NCBI GenBank assembly: GCA_023383705.1
Contig: JAHDYM010000001.1
Coordinates: 1-64,000, forward strand
Direction: 5' to 3'
Source of the DNA: Gammaproteobacteria bacterium
GTDB taxonomy: Bacteria > Pseudomonadota > Gammaproteobacteria > Steroidobacterales > GCA-2729495
DNA length: 64,000 nt
Part shown: piece after piece, positions 16,161 through 25,375 of the stretch
Numbering within the stretch: position 1 is the first letter of the stretch
How the letters are laid out: every line of letters starts with the position of its first letter
Position numbers and translations under genes: made by a program
The notes under the pieces: model-generated
Databases searched by the model: none
What the model was told of the DNA's origin: nothing
The model's input: the letters and a program-made list of their open reading frames with translations, nothing else

Positions 16161-17441
16161 TCACTCCGATCCCTGCCGGCGGCGCACGACCACCATGGCC
16201 AGCAGTATCGCCGGGATACCCGCTGCAGTCGTGTAAATGAAGAAGTTCACCCAGCCCGACACTTCCACGACCTGCCCGGAGAAGCCGCTGAGCAGTCGCC
16301 CCGGCAGCGACATCAGCGAGGTGAACAGCGCGTACTGGGTGGCGGTATAGGCCACATTGGTCAGGCTCGACAGGTAGGCGATGAAGATGGTGCCGACGAA
16401 ACCGGCAGCCAGGTTGTCGGCCGAGATCGCCGCGATCAGCCAGCCGAGGCTTGGGCCGGCCTGCGCGAGACCGATGAATACCAGGTTCGAGGCAGCCAGC
16501 AGCACCGCCCCGGCCACCAGCGGGCGCGCCGCGCCGTAGCGCGCCACCGCCACGCCGCCGAGCGCGGCACCGGCCAGCGTGATGGCAAAGCCGAACACCT
16601 TGGTGACCGTGGCGATCTCGGACAGGCTGAAGCCGGTATCGATGTAGAAGGGATTGGCCATCACGCCGAGTACCATGTCGCTGATCCGGTAGCTGCCGAT
16701 GAAGAGCAGCAGCACGAATCCGAAACCGCCGACACGCTGGAAGAACTCCGTGAAAGGCCCCGCCACCGCCGCCCTGAACCAGTCGGCGAGCGAGCCGGCT
16801 GTGATTGACGCGGCAGCGACGACCGGCTCGGCAACCAGCATGGCGGTCAGCACGCCCGGCAGCATCAGCACGGCCATCGCCTGATAGGCGAGGCTCCATG
16901 AGCCGAGGTCGGCGATATACAGCGCACCGGCGCCGGCCACCAGCACGGCGGTGCGATAACCGACCTGGTAGGCAGCCGCCATCGCACCCTGCAGGCGGGC
17001 CGTCACCGCCTCGATGCGCCAGGCATCGACGACGATGTCCTGGGTCGCCGAGCAGACGGCCAGCACGACCGTGAGCATCGCGACCTGCGCCAGCCGGGCG
17101 GCCGGATCGGTCACCGACATCAGCAGCAATACGGCGATGACGCCGCACTGGCTCAGCAGCATCCAGCTGCGCCGCCGCCCCAGCCAGGCCGTGAGGCCGG
17201 GGATACCCAGCCGGTCGACCAGCGGGGCCCAGGCAAACTTCACCGAATAGGCGATGCCGGCCCAGGCAAACATGCCGATCTCGCTCTTGCTCACGCCGGC
17301 GGTGGTGAGCCAGGCCGTGAGCGTGGCAAACACCAGCGGAAAGGGCAGCCCCGAGGAAAAACCCAGCACGAGCATGGCGAGCACGCGCGGCTGCGCGTAG
17401 ATGCCCAGCGTCGAACGGGGCATGTCCTCAGTCGAGCTCAT
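16161..17441 (-). CDS. ampG: AmpG-like muropeptide permease (MFS)
   Basis: About 426 residues, major facilitator superfamily with about 12 hydrophobic segments. The N-terminal pattern (QPRVLAMLVLGFSSGLPFPLVF, with LTAWLTTAGVSKSEIG, FAWAPLVDR and LGRRRSWML) is characteristic of AmpG, which imports GlcNAc-anhydroMurNAc peptides for cell-wall recycling; this role is known for the family. The ATG at 17441 overlaps the xthA stop by 14 bp; an ATG at 17423 would remove the overlap. It lies between xthA and a Rieske gene. Confidence 0.82.
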   Translation of the reverse strand: MSSTEDMPRSTLGIYAQPRVLAMLVLGFSSGLPFPLVFATLTAWLTTAGVSKSEIGMFAWAGIAYSVKFAWAPLVDRLGIPGLTAWLGRRRSWMLLSQCGVIAVLLLMSVTDPAARLAQVAMLTVVLAVCSATQDIVVDAWRIEAVTARLQGAMAAAYQVGYRTAVLVAGAGALYIADLGSWSLAYQAMAVLMLPGVLTAMLVAEPVVAAASITAGSLADWFRAAVAGPFTEFFQRVGGFGFVLLLFIGSYRISDMVLGVMANPFYIDTGFSLSEIATVTKVFGFAITLAGAALGGVAVARYGAARPLVAGAVLLAASNLVFIGLAQAGPSLGWLIAAISADNLAAGFVGTIFIAYLSSLTNVAYTATQYALFTSLMSLPGRLLSGFSGQVVEVSGWVNFFIYTTAAGIPAILLAMVVVRRRQGSE

Positions 17442-18198
17442 AGTCCATCGACAGCGGCGCGTGGTCGGAGAAGCGCTCGTCCTTGTAGATCCCGGCGCTG
17501 CGCGCCGCACCATCCAGTCCGGCGCTGCCGATCTGGTAGTCGATGCGCCAACCGACGTTCTTCGCCCAGGCCTGGCCACGGTTGGACCACCAGGTGTACT
17601 GGTCCGGTTCGGCATTGACCTGCCGGAAGCAATCGACGAAGCCGCGCGGACCAAACAGCTCGTCGAGCCAGGCGCGTTCTTCGGGCAGGAAGCCCGAGTT
17701 CTTCTGGTTGGCGCGCCAGTTGCGCAGGTCTATCTCCCGGTGCGCGATGTTCCAGTCACCGCACAGCAGGTAGTTGCGGCCGTCCTGCCGGATGCGGTCG
17801 AGGTGCACGCTGAACTCATCCAGGAAGCGGAACTTCGCCTGCTGTCGTTCCGGACTTGCCGAGCCCGAAGGCAGGTAGACCGAGATGACGCTGAGCTTGC
17901 CAAAGCGGGCCTCCAGGTAACGTCCCTCGGCATCGAACTCGGCTGAGCCGAAGCCACGCTGCAGGTCGTCCGGCTCACGCCTGGTGTAGAGCGCCACGCC
18001 ACTGTAACCCTTGCGTTGCGCGCACTCGTAGTAGCTGTGATAGCCGGCAGGATGGTAGAGCTTCTCGACGATCTGTTCGGGCTGCGCGCGGACTTCCTGC
18101 AGGCAGACCACGTCGGCAGCCTGCTGCGGAAGCCAGTCGAACAGGCCCTTGCGTGCAGCCGACCGTATGCCGTTGACGTTGAGGGTAAGGATGCGCAT
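17428..18198 (-). CDS. xthA: Exodeoxyribonuclease III
   Basis: 256 residues. AP endonuclease and 3'-5' exonuclease acting in base-excision repair. Family motifs are visible: LNVNGIRSA at the start, VVCLQEVRAQ (metal-binding Glu), the catalytic CGDWNIAHREIDL segment, and the terminal RFSDHAPLSMDYEL with catalytic Asp-His. It follows the ATG at 18198 (MRILTLNVN), with the conserved strand beginning at once. Divergent from pyrE with 46 bp between starts, a common gammaproteobacterial arrangement. Confidence 0.96.
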   Translation of the reverse strand: MRILTLNVNGIRSAARKGLFDWLPQQAADVVCLQEVRAQPEQIVEKLYHPAGYHSYYECAQRKGYSGVALYTRREPDDLQRGFGSAEFDAEGRYLEARFGKLSVISVYLPSGSASPERQQAKFRFLDEFSVHLDRIRQDGRNYLLCGDWNIAHREIDLRNWRANQKNSGFLPEERAWLDELFGPRGFVDCFRQVNAEPDQYTWWSNRGQAWAKNVGWRIDYQIGSAGLDGAARSAGIYKDERFSDHAPLSMDYELD

Positions 18199-18244
18199 TC
18201 GCGGTGTACGATACCGCAAACGGGAAATGCCCAACGGTAGAAAT

Positions 18245-18889
18245 ATGCGCGCTTATCAGCAGGAGTTCATCGAACTCGCGGTAGAGGTCGGGGTACTGAA
18301 GTTCGGCCAGTTCAAGCTCAAGTCCGGGCGCATCAGCCCGTACTTCTTCAACTCGGGACTGTTCAACACCGGCTACTCGGCGGCCAAGCTCGGCCGCAGC
18401 TATGCAGCGGCAGTCGATGCAGCCGGCATCGGTTACGACATGCTGTTCGGCCCGGCCTACAAGGGCATCCCGCTGGTCTCGCTGGCCGCTGCCGCCCTGG
18501 CGGAACACTACGGCGTGGACTCGCCCTTCTGCTTCAACCGCAAGGAGATCAAGGATCACGGCGAGGGCGGCGCGATCGTCGGCGCCCCGGTGCATGGCCG
18601 GGTCCTGATCCTCGACGACGTGATCACCGCGGGGACCGCCATCCGCGAAACCATCACGCTGCTGCAGCAGGCCGGCGGCATACCTGCCGGCGTGGTGCTG
18701 GCGCTGGACCGGCAGGAACGCGGTACCGGCGAACTCTCGGCAACCCAGGAAGTCGAAAAAAACTACGGCATCCCGGTGACCAGCATCATCCGCCTCGATG
18801 ACCTGGTTGAACACCTGGAGGGCAGCAGCGAGCACAGCCAGTTCCTGCCGCTGATCCGGGATTACCGCCAGCGCTACGGCGTAAGCTGA
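18245..18889 (+). CDS. pyrE: Orotate phosphoribosyltransferase
   Basis: 214 residues. Converts orotate and PRPP to OMP in pyrimidine synthesis. Visible: KLKSGRISPYFFN near the N-terminus, FGPAYKGIPL, the catalytic-loop NRKEIKDHGEGG, and the PRPP-binding motif VLILDDVITAGTA (about residues 119-131). The length matches E. coli PyrE. Monocistronic here; the 120 bp downstream contain only a 17-bp palindromic sequence before the DUF4124 gene. Confidence 0.97.
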   Translation: MRAYQQEFIELAVEVGVLKFGQFKLKSGRISPYFFNSGLFNTGYSAAKLGRSYAAAVDAAGIGYDMLFGPAYKGIPLVSLAAAALAEHYGVDSPFCFNRKEIKDHGEGGAIVGAPVHGRVLILDDVITAGTAIRETITLLQQAGGIPAGVVLALDRQERGTGELSATQEVEKNYGIPVTSIIRLDDLVEHLEGSSEHSQFLPLIRDYRQRYGVS

Positions 18890-19009
18890 GACCTGGGTTC
18901 CGCATCGGCATGCAAGCTGAGCAGCCGGTCACTGTTTTTGGTCACGTTCCAAACGGATAATCGCCCCTGGAAGTGACTCCATCATGGAGTCCGGGCAGTG
19001 GGGTCAGGC

Positions 19010-19732
19010 ATGCAGTCACCGGGCTACGGTTTCGCCGGCCAGGCAGTTGCGCACTCGCGCAGCGCCCGCCCCGTGCCGGCTGCACCGTTGCTGCTCGCCG
19101 GCCTGCTCGTGCTGCTCTCGGCCGTGGCCATGCCAGCCGAGGCCGCAAAGAAGAAGGCCTCGACGAACAACACCAGTTCCGCCAAGGTCTACCGCTGGGT
19201 CGACGCCAAGGGCGTGGTTCACTACAGCGACCAGATTCCGGTGGACCAGGCACCAGCCGACCGGCAGGTCCTCAACCAGTATGGCGTCCCGATCCGCTCC
19301 GAGCAGGGCGCCATGTCACAGGCGGAACTCGATGCGGAAAAACGCGCGGCTGCCGAACGCGAAGCGGCCCGCACAGCGGCCGAGCGCGATGCCGTATTGC
19401 TGAGCACCTACCTCTCGGTCGACGAAATCGAGGCGCTACGGAACCGGCGCATGGAGCTCATGCAGGGACAGATCTCGCTGACCGAGAACTACCTGCTGAG
19501 CCTCAACGAGAAGCGGGAAAAACTGCAGAAGGAAGCGAGCGCCTTCAAGCCCTACAACCAGGACCCCGAGGCCGAGCCGATCGATGCGGCGCTTGCCCAG
19601 GAACTCTCCGACACGCTCGACTCGATTTCGCTCTATGAAAAGACCCTGCTGGATACACGCATCCGGCAGCAGCGCCTGGCCGGCGAGTTCGAGGCCGCCA
19701 TCGCCCGCTTCAAGGAACTGAAGGGCCCCTGA
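19010..19732 (+). CDS. DUF4124 domain-containing secreted protein
   Basis: 240 residues. A signal peptide (about 1-40, ending MPAEAA) is followed by the DUF4124 motif KVYRWVDAKGVVHYSDQIP (about 53-71), then a long alanine/glutamate-rich helical region likely to be coiled coil (about 95-235). DUF4124 is a small periplasmic domain of unknown function, frequent in gammaproteobacteria and sometimes next to a helical or SLT domain. The ATG at 19010 gives a normal signal peptide with a somewhat long n-region. It converges on dut. Confidence 0.85.
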   Translation: MQSPGYGFAGQAVAHSRSARPVPAAPLLLAGLLVLLSAVAMPAEAAKKKASTNNTSSAKVYRWVDAKGVVHYSDQIPVDQAPADRQVLNQYGVPIRSEQGAMSQAELDAEKRAAAEREAARTAAERDAVLLSTYLSVDEIEALRNRRMELMQGQISLTENYLLSLNEKREKLQKEASAFKPYNQDPEAEPIDAALAQELSDTLDSISLYEKTLLDTRIRQQRLAGEFEAAIARFKELKGP

Positions 19733-19765
19733 AGCCGCGCAGGTGGGCGCCGGTTTCCGGACCGC

Positions 19766-20218
19766 CTAGTTCCGGCCCGTGTGGCCGAAGCCACCGGCAC
19801 CGCGCGACGATTCGCTGAACTCCTCCACCACCGCGAACTCCGCCTGCACGACGGGCACGAAAACCATCTGCGCCAGCCGGGTACCCGGTTCGATTTCGAA
19901 GGCCTCGCTGCTGCGGTTCCAGCACGAAACCATGATCTGCCCCTGGTAGTCGGAGTCGATCAGGCCGACCAGGTTGCCGAGCACGATGCCGTGCTTGTGG
20001 CCGAGTCCGGAGCGCGGCAGGATCACCGCGGCCAGCTTCGGATCGGCGATGTGTATCGCCATGCCGGTGGGCACCAGCACCGTCTGGCCGGGCTGCACAT
20101 GCAGCGGTGCATCCACGCAGGCGCGCAGGTCCACCCCGGCCGAACCCTCCGTTGCGTACTCCGGCAGGGGGAATTCGCGGCCCAGCCGCGGGTCGAGTAT
20201 GCGCAGTCGGATTTGCAT
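19766..20218 (-). CDS. dut: Deoxyuridine 5'-triphosphate nucleotidohydrolase
   Basis: 150 residues. Hydrolyses dUTP to dUMP, keeping uracil out of DNA and feeding thymidylate synthesis. The five dUTPase motifs are present: [38 protein letters not shown] and the C-terminal [10 protein letters not shown] (motif 5, normally RGxGGFGSTG). It works as a trimer. It lies 8 nt behind coaBC on the minus strand, the usual coaBC-dut arrangement. Confidence 0.96.
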   Translation of the reverse strand: MQIRLRILDPRLGREFPLPEYATEGSAGVDLRACVDAPLHVQPGQTVLVPTGMAIHIADPKLAAVILPRSGLGHKHGIVLGNLVGLIDSDYQGQIMVSCWNRSSEAFEIEPGTRLAQMVFVPVVQAEFAVVEEFSESSRGAGGFGHTGRN

Positions 20219-20226
20219 GGAAATTC

Positions 20227-21486
20227 TCAGTTGCCGGCGGGGCAGCGCAAGGGTGTCACGTTACCGGCCCGCGATGCCGTGTAGCGGGCCGCGACGATGC
20301 GGATGATCTGCCGCGCCAACTCGGTCTTGGACATGCGCGACAGTTCTTCGCCGCCGTCTTGCCACAGGACCATGGCACTGTTGTCGTCCTCGTCGAAGCC
20401 AAGCCGTGCACCGACCTGGTTGGCGACGATCATGTCGAGGCGCTTGCCCTCGAGTTTCTGCCGGGCGTATTCCTCGAGGCGCTCGGTCTCGGCGGCGAAG
20501 CCGACGGTGAACGGCGCTTCGGGCAGGGCTGCAATCGTCGCGAGCAGGTCCTGCGACTTGCTCATTTCCAGCACCAGACGCTCACTGCGTTTCTTGATCT
20601 TCTGCGGGGCGGCTTCGGGCCGGTAGTCGGAAATCGCTGCCGCACCGATGTAGATGTCTGCATCGGCCACACAACCGAGCGCGGCAGCACACATCTGCCC
20701 GGCCGTCTCCACATCCGTGCGCCGCGCGCCACGCGGCGTCGGCAGGTTGACCGGACCGGCGACCAGCGTGACTTCGGCGCCCGCCTCCACGGCGGCCTGC
20801 GCAACCGCAAAGCCCATCTTTCCGGAGCTGCGATTGCTGATGAAGCGCACCGGGTCGATCGGCTCGCGTGTCGGACCCGCCGTGACCAGCACCTTCACGC
20901 CGGCCAGCAGTCCACTGACGGCAGCGCGCCCCTCGTGCTGCGCGGCGGCCGCCAGCCATGCCTCGACCAGTTCGGCCGGCTCCACCATCCGGCCGGGCCC
21001 GATATCACCACAGGCCTGGCTGCCGACGGCAGGACCGATGCAGCGCACGCCACGCGACTCGAGCGTCGCCCGGTTCGCCTGGGTGGCCGGATGCCGCCAC
21101 ATGACCTGGTTCATGGCCGGCGCAAGCAGGACCGGCGCCTCGGTGGCAAGGCACAGGGTGCTGAGCAGGTTGCCGGCCGCACCGGCCGCGAGTTGCGACA
21201 TGAAGTGTGCGGTCGCGGGCGCAACCAGCACGTAATCGGCCCAGCGTGCGAGTTCTATATGTCCCATCGCCGCCTCGGCCTCGGCATCCCAGAGATCGAC
21301 CCGGACCGGATGGCCGGAGACCGCCTGGAACACGGTCGGCGTGATCAGGCGCGCCGCGCTGGCGGTCATCACCACCTGCACGTCGGCGCCGGCATCCTGC
21401 AGGCGCCGGACCACGTCGGGGCTCTTGTAGGCAGCGATGCCGCCGGTGACGCCCAGCAAAACCCGTCTTTTTTTCAACTGACCCAA
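20227..21486 (-). CDS. coaBC: Bifunctional phosphopantothenoylcysteine decarboxylase/phosphopantothenate-cysteine ligase
   Basis: About 419 residues. Two steps of coenzyme A synthesis. The CoaC half has the flavin-binding [11 protein letters not shown], the catalytic His in [11 protein letters not shown], and PAMNQVMW. The CoaB half has [22 protein letters not shown] and AAISDYRP. No in-frame ATG exists before the conserved start; TTG codons at 21486 and 21477 are the nearest candidates, and a GTG at 21579 would add 31 basic, non-conserved residues. I use 21486. Divergent from radC. Confidence 0.92.
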   Translation of the reverse strand: MGQLKKRRVLLGVTGGIAAYKSPDVVRRLQDAGADVQVVMTASAARLITPTVFQAVSGHPVRVDLWDAEAEAAMGHIELARWADYVLVAPATAHFMSQLAAGAAGNLLSTLCLATEAPVLLAPAMNQVMWRHPATQANRATLESRGVRCIGPAVGSQACGDIGPGRMVEPAELVEAWLAAAAQHEGRAAVSGLLAGVKVLVTAGPTREPIDPVRFISNRSSGKMGFAVAQAAVEAGAEVTLVAGPVNLPTPRGARRTDVETAGQMCAAALGCVADADIYIGAAAISDYRPEAAPQKIKKRSERLVLEMSKSQDLLATIAALPEAPFTVGFAAETERLEEYARQKLEGKRLDMIVANQVGARLGFDEDDNSAMVLWQDGGEELSRMSKTELARQIIRIVAARYTASRAGNVTPLRCPAGN

Positions 21487-21617
21487 GGAGGCCGCCTTGC
21501 GCGCGGGGACAGGCGCAAAGATTAGCGCAAAGCGAAAGCGCTCGCGGCGCTTTGTCCACAAGGCCAGCAGTTTCGGCACTGGTCCCCGCGCACCACGCGA
21601 TCGAAAATGCGACGCTC

Positions 21618-22298
21618 ATGCATCACTCGATCAAAGACTGGCCGGTGCTGGAACGCCCCCGCGAACGCCTGGCCCACGCGGGCCCGGCGCACCTTTCCGA
21701 TGCCGAGTTGCTGGCCATCATGCTGGGCCGGGGGACGGCCGGCGTGTCGGCCCTGGACCTTGCCCGCCAGCTGCTCTCGCAGTTTGGCGGCATGCGCGGG
21801 GTACTGAATGCGCGGCCCAGCGAGCTCGAAACCCTGCGCGGTGTCGGGCCCGGCAAGGCGGCGCTGCTCACCGCCGCACGCGAGTGCTGCTGCCGCTACA
21901 TGGGCGAGAAGCTGGTGCCGGGCCGGGCCATCGCGGCGCCCACCGACAGCCAGGACTTCCTGCTGGCCCGCCTGCGCGACCGCAGCTACGAGGTGTTCTG
22001 CTGCATCTTCCTGGATAACCGCCACCGGGTGCTGGCCTTCGAGGAGCTGTTCCGCGGCACGATCGACAACACCACGGTCTACCCGCGCGAGGTGGTCCGG
22101 CAGGCCCTGCACCGCAACGCAGCCGCCGTGATCCTCGCCCACAACCATCCCTCCGGCATCCCCGAGCCCAGCGATGCCGACCGGCTGATCACCCGCCGGG
22201 TACGCGATGCGCTGGAACTGATCGATGTGCGCCTCCTCGATCACCTCGTCATCGGCGACGGCAGCTGCGTGTCCCTGGCCAGCCGGGGCATGCTCTAG
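21618..22298 (+). CDS. radC: RadC family JAMM-domain protein
   Basis: 226 residues. Helix-hairpin-helix region (LRGVGPGKAALL, about 70-82) and C-terminal JAMM/MPN+ domain with metal site HNHPSGIPEPSDAD. The name RadC comes from a repair locus, but the family's biochemical role is unsettled. The ATG at 21618 (MHHSIKDWP) matches the family N-terminus. Its usual position between coaBC and rpmBG is kept. Confidence 0.95.
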   Translation: MHHSIKDWPVLERPRERLAHAGPAHLSDAELLAIMLGRGTAGVSALDLARQLLSQFGGMRGVLNARPSELETLRGVGPGKAALLTAARECCCRYMGEKLVPGRAIAAPTDSQDFLLARLRDRSYEVFCCIFLDNRHRVLAFEELFRGTIDNTTVYPREVVRQALHRNAAAVILAHNHPSGIPEPSDADRLITRRVRDALELIDVRLLDHLVIGDGSCVSLASRGML

Positions 22299-22311
22299 AT
22301 GCGCCCTGCCC

Positions 22312-22341
22312 TTGCCACGGGACCGTCCGCGCTGGTATAAA
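22312..22341 (+). promoter_or_regulatory. Sigma-70 promoter of rpmB-rpmG
   Basis: The -35 TTGCCA (22312-22317) and -10 TATAAA (22336-22341) are separated by 18 nt, with TG one base before the -10 (extended form). It lies about 60 nt upstream of rpmB, as expected for a strong ribosomal protein promoter. An AGAGG ribosome site follows close to the rpmB ATG. Confidence 0.7.
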
Positions 22342-22399
22342 GCCACCCCTTCCGCCATACGGCGGCTCTACCAAGCCATTGACTTAACAGAGGTTTGCC

Positions 22400-22636
22400 A
22401 TGTCCCGCGTCTGTCAGGTAACCGGAAAACGCCCGGTTTACGGGAATACCGTGTCCCACGCCAACAACAAGAAGCGACGCCGGTTCCTGCCCAACCTGCA
22501 CACTCATCGTTTCTGGCTCGAGAGTGAAAAGCGTTTCGTCAGCCTGCGGGTTTCGAATAACGCCCTGCGCACGATCGACAAGCTCGGTATCGAAACAGTT
22601 CTGGAGCAGATGCGCGCCAAGGGCGAGCAGGTCTGA
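22400..22636 (+). CDS. rpmB: 50S ribosomal protein L28
   Basis: 78 residues, full length. Basic protein of the large ribosomal subunit. The start [16 protein letters not shown], the [11 protein letters not shown] segment and [14 protein letters not shown] are typical of the family. The single Cys at the N-terminus shows the C-minus form, without a zinc ribbon. Followed by rpmG after 12 nt, one transcript. Confidence 0.98.
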   Translation: MSRVCQVTGKRPVYGNTVSHANNKKRRRFLPNLHTHRFWLESEKRFVSLRVSNNALRTIDKLGIETVLEQMRAKGEQV

Positions 22637-22648
22637 GGATAAGCAGCC

Positions 22649-22816
22649 ATGGCCAAGTCAATTCGCGACAAGATCAAGCTGGTGTCGAGCGCCGATACCG
22701 GCCACTACTACACCACCACCAAGAACAAGCGCACGCATCCGGAAAAGATGCAGGTCAACAAGTACGACCCGGTTGTTCGCAAGCACGTGGCCTACAAAGA
22801 AGCCAAGATCAAGTAA
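22649..22816 (+). CDS. rpmG: 50S ribosomal protein L33
   Basis: 55 residues, from ATG at 22649 to TAA at 22814-22816. Translates to [19 protein letters not shown] and continues [16 protein letters not shown] through [18 protein letters not shown], the L33 pattern. The zinc-binding cysteines of C-plus L33 are absent, so this is the C-minus paralogue, consistent with L28. It follows rpmB closely and precedes mutM by 31 nt. Confidence 0.97.
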   Translation: MAKSIRDKIKLVSSADTGHYYTTTKNKRTHPEKMQVNKYDPVVRKHVAYKEAKIK

Positions 22817-22847
22817 GGCCTGAAGTCGCTACCTCGCGGGCAGGCCC

Positions 22848-23663
22848 ATGCCCGAATTGCCTGAGGTAGAAACCACCCGACGCGGCATCGCGCCCTGGCT
22901 TGAAGGCCAGCGCGTCGCGCGCCTCATCACCCGGGTCCCCGCATTGCGCTGGCCGATTCCGGCCGGGCTGCCCGGACGCCTTGCCGGCGCCGAAGTGCTG
23001 GCCGTGGCGCGCCGCGCCAAGTACCTGCTCCTGCGCACCGACCGCGGCACCGCACTCGTGCATCTCGGCATGTCCGGCAGCCTGCGCGTGCTGCATCAAC
23101 CGCGGCCACCCGGCAAGCATGATCACTTCGACCTCGTGACCGCAGCCGGCGTCGTGATCCGCTTCAATGATCCGCGCCGCTTCGGCGCGCTGCTCTGGAC
23201 CGAGGCCGATCCGGCAACGCACCCGCTGCTCGCCTCGCTCGGTCCGGAACCGCTCGACAGCGGCTTCGATACCGCCTGGCTGTGGGCGCACTGCCGGGGG
23301 CGCAAGGTCGCCATCAAGCCGCACATCATGAATGCGCATATCGTGGTGGGCGTGGGCAACATCTACGCCAGCGAGGCCCTGTTCCGCGCCGGGATCCGTC
23401 CGGCCCGCGCGGCCGGCCGCCTCGGTGAACAGCGCCTCGCGGGACTCGTCAACTCGATCCGCGAGGTGTTGTCGGACGCGATCCGCGCCGGCGGCACGAC
23501 CTTGCGCGATTACTCCCAGGGCGACGGCCAGCCGGGCTATTTCATGCAGGACCTGCGCGTTTACGAACGCGCCGGCAAGCCCTGCGTGGTTTGCGCCACG
23601 CCCGTGAAGCAGCAGGTGCTGGGGCAGCGCTCGAGTTACTACTGCCCGCGCTGCCAGCGCTGA
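22848..23663 (+). CDS. mutM: Formamidopyrimidine-DNA glycosylase MutM
   Basis: 271 residues. Excises 8-oxoguanine and formamidopyrimidines; with MutY (at 3.3 kb) it forms the GO repair system. The catalytic N-terminal proline and Glu are in MPELPEVETTRRG. KYLLLRTDRG, LGMSGSLRV and the H2TH region GNIYASEALFRAGI follow, and the zinc finger has the form C-x2-C (PCVVC) plus C-x2-C (YYCPRCQ) at the end. All expected residues are present. Likely co-transcribed with rpmBG. Confidence 0.97.
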   Translation: MPELPEVETTRRGIAPWLEGQRVARLITRVPALRWPIPAGLPGRLAGAEVLAVARRAKYLLLRTDRGTALVHLGMSGSLRVLHQPRPPGKHDHFDLVTAAGVVIRFNDPRRFGALLWTEADPATHPLLASLGPEPLDSGFDTAWLWAHCRGRKVAIKPHIMNAHIVVGVGNIYASEALFRAGIRPARAAGRLGEQRLAGLVNSIREVLSDAIRAGGTTLRDYSQGDGQPGYFMQDLRVYERAGKPCVVCATPVKQQVLGQRSSYYCPRCQR

Positions 23664-23671
23664 GGCGCAAC

Positions 23672-25375
23672 TCAGTAGACGGTGACTTCCCCACCGCCGC
23701 GCGGGTCGGAAGCCGCATCGACCTTGCCGGTCGCGCGATCCCAGGTGATCACCTGCATGTTGCCGAAGCTGCGCGGACTCGGTTCCAGCTTGTGGCCCCG
23801 CGCCTCGAGGCCGGCCTTTTCCCCGGCCGTCAGCGCGCCCTCCTCATAGACCACCACGTCCGGGTAGTACTGGTGGTGAAAGCGCTTCAGGCTGACCATC
23901 TCCTGCGCATCGCCGCCGTCCATCCAGGCCAGCGCCGAGAGCAGCACCATGCTGATGATGCGGCTGCCACCCGGCGTGCCGAGGATCGCCACGCCGCGCG
24001 GCGACTCGATGAATGTCGGCGACATGCTCGACAGCATGCGCTTGCCCGGGGCGATGGCATTGGCTTCGGCGCCGAGCAGTTCGAAGCTGTTCGGCGTTCC
24101 GGACTTGATCGAGAAATCATCCATCTCGTTGTTCAGGATCACGCCGGTACCGGGCGGGATGAACACCGCACCGAACCAGGTATTGATGCTGAGCGTGCCG
24201 GCCACGCGATTGCCCGCCTTGTCGAGCACCGAGAAATGCGTGGTGTTGGTGCCGCCGCTGACGGCCGGTTCGATGCCCGGCAGGGCGTCGCTCGGCGTCG
24301 CGCGGTCGAGCCGGATCGAGGTGCGCTGACCGTCGGCATACCAGGGATTCAGCAGGCGCTCGATCGGCATCGGGACGAAGGCCGGGTCGCCGAGATACAT
24401 GGCGCGATCACGGTAGGCGCGGCGCAGGGCCTCGACCGTCAGGTGCTTGCGCTCGACGGACTGCAGCCGGCCCAGATCCCAGGCACGCAGGATGTTCAGG
24501 GCATCGCCGATCACCACGCCACCCGAGGATGGCGGCGGCGCCATGACCAGCGTCGCATCGCGATACTGCACGCGGATCGGCTCGCGCTCGACCACCTTGT
24601 AGGCGGCGAGATCATCGCGGGTCCAGATCCCGCCAGCCGCCTGCACGCCGGCCACCAGTTGTCGCGCCACGCTGCCGCGATAGAAGCCGTCGTGGCCCTC
24701 CGCGGCAAGCTTGCGCAGCGTACGCGCGAGATCGCGGAATCGCAGCGTCGTGCCGGCCTGCACCGGCTTGCCACCCGGCAGGTAGATCGCGGAAAACGCC
24801 GGTGAATTCCGCGCGGCCTCGGCGCGGAACGTGAGACCCATGCCGATACCGCGCGAAGCCTCGATGCCCTGCTCGGCATAGCGGATGGCCGGGGCGAGGC
24901 TGGTGGCCAGCGGCAGGCGCCCGTAGTGCTTCGCGATGTGCGCTAGCGCCGCCGGTTCACCCGGAATAGCCGCCGCCAGCGGGCCGCTGGTGCTGAGAGT
25001 TGCCTGGGGCTGGCCCTGCGCATCGAGGTACATGTCGCGGGTGGCGGCCGCCGGCGCCACCTCGCGGCCATCGATGAGCACCTGGCGCCCGCTCCCTGCC
25101 TCGTGCAGCAGCCAGAACCCGCCACCACCGAGGCCCGAGGCATAGGGCTCGACCACGGCGAGTGCCGCGCTGATCGCCACCGCGGCATCGAAGGCGTTGC
25201 CGCCCGCCGCAAGGATCTCTTCACCGGCGCGGGTCGCCAGCGGATGGGCGGTCGCGATGCCGGATTGCGCCGGCTGCGCGCCGGCCGGCAGCACCCAGAG
25301 CCAGATGCAGACCAGCAGCGCGATGCTGTTGCAGCGTGTGGACCGCCGTGCAGTCCCGTCCCGGGAGCTGTTCAC
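23672..25375 (-). CDS. ggt: Gamma-glutamyltransferase
   Basis: 567 residues. Secreted Ntn-hydrolase that cleaves gamma-glutamyl bonds of glutathione. The signal peptide is at about 15-33 (LLVCIWLWVLPAGAQ). The proenzyme has GGNAFDAAVA, YASGLGGGGFWLLH and IDGREVAPAAA, and the self-cleavage site lies before the nucleophile Thr in GTNTTHFSVLD (about 378-388). The small subunit has NTWFGAVF, LNNEMDDFS and MLSSMSPTF. It starts at a GTG that overlaps the coaD TGA by 4 bp, so translation is coupled to coaD, an unusual neighbour. Confidence 0.95.
   Translation of the reverse strand: MNSSRDGTARRSTRCNSIALLVCIWLWVLPAGAQPAQSGIATAHPLATRAGEEILAAGGNAFDAAVAISAALAVVEPYASGLGGGGFWLLHEAGSGRQVLIDGREVAPAAATRDMYLDAQGQPQATLSTSGPLAAAIPGEPAALAHIAKHYGRLPLATSLAPAIRYAEQGIEASRGIGMGLTFRAEAARNSPAFSAIYLPGGKPVQAGTTLRFRDLARTLRKLAAEGHDGFYRGSVARQLVAGVQAAGGIWTRDDLAAYKVVEREPIRVQYRDATLVMAPPPSSGGVVIGDALNILRAWDLGRLQSVERKHLTVEALRRAYRDRAMYLGDPAFVPMPIERLLNPWYADGQRTSIRLDRATPSDALPGIEPAVSGGTNTTHFSVLDKAGNRVAGTLSINTWFGAVFIPPGTGVILNNEMDDFSIKSGTPNSFELLGAEANAIAPGKRMLSSMSPTFIESPRGVAILGTPGGSRIISMVLLSALAWMDGGDAQEMVSLKRFHHQYYPDVVVYEEGALTAGEKAGLEARGHKLEPSPRSFGNMQVITWDRATGKVDAASDPRGGGEVTVY

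Noticed and set aside
18975-18991. GACTCCAT-C-ATGGAGTC near the DUF4124 start
   Set aside because: 8-bp arms without a family match; no known regulator. Could be chance.
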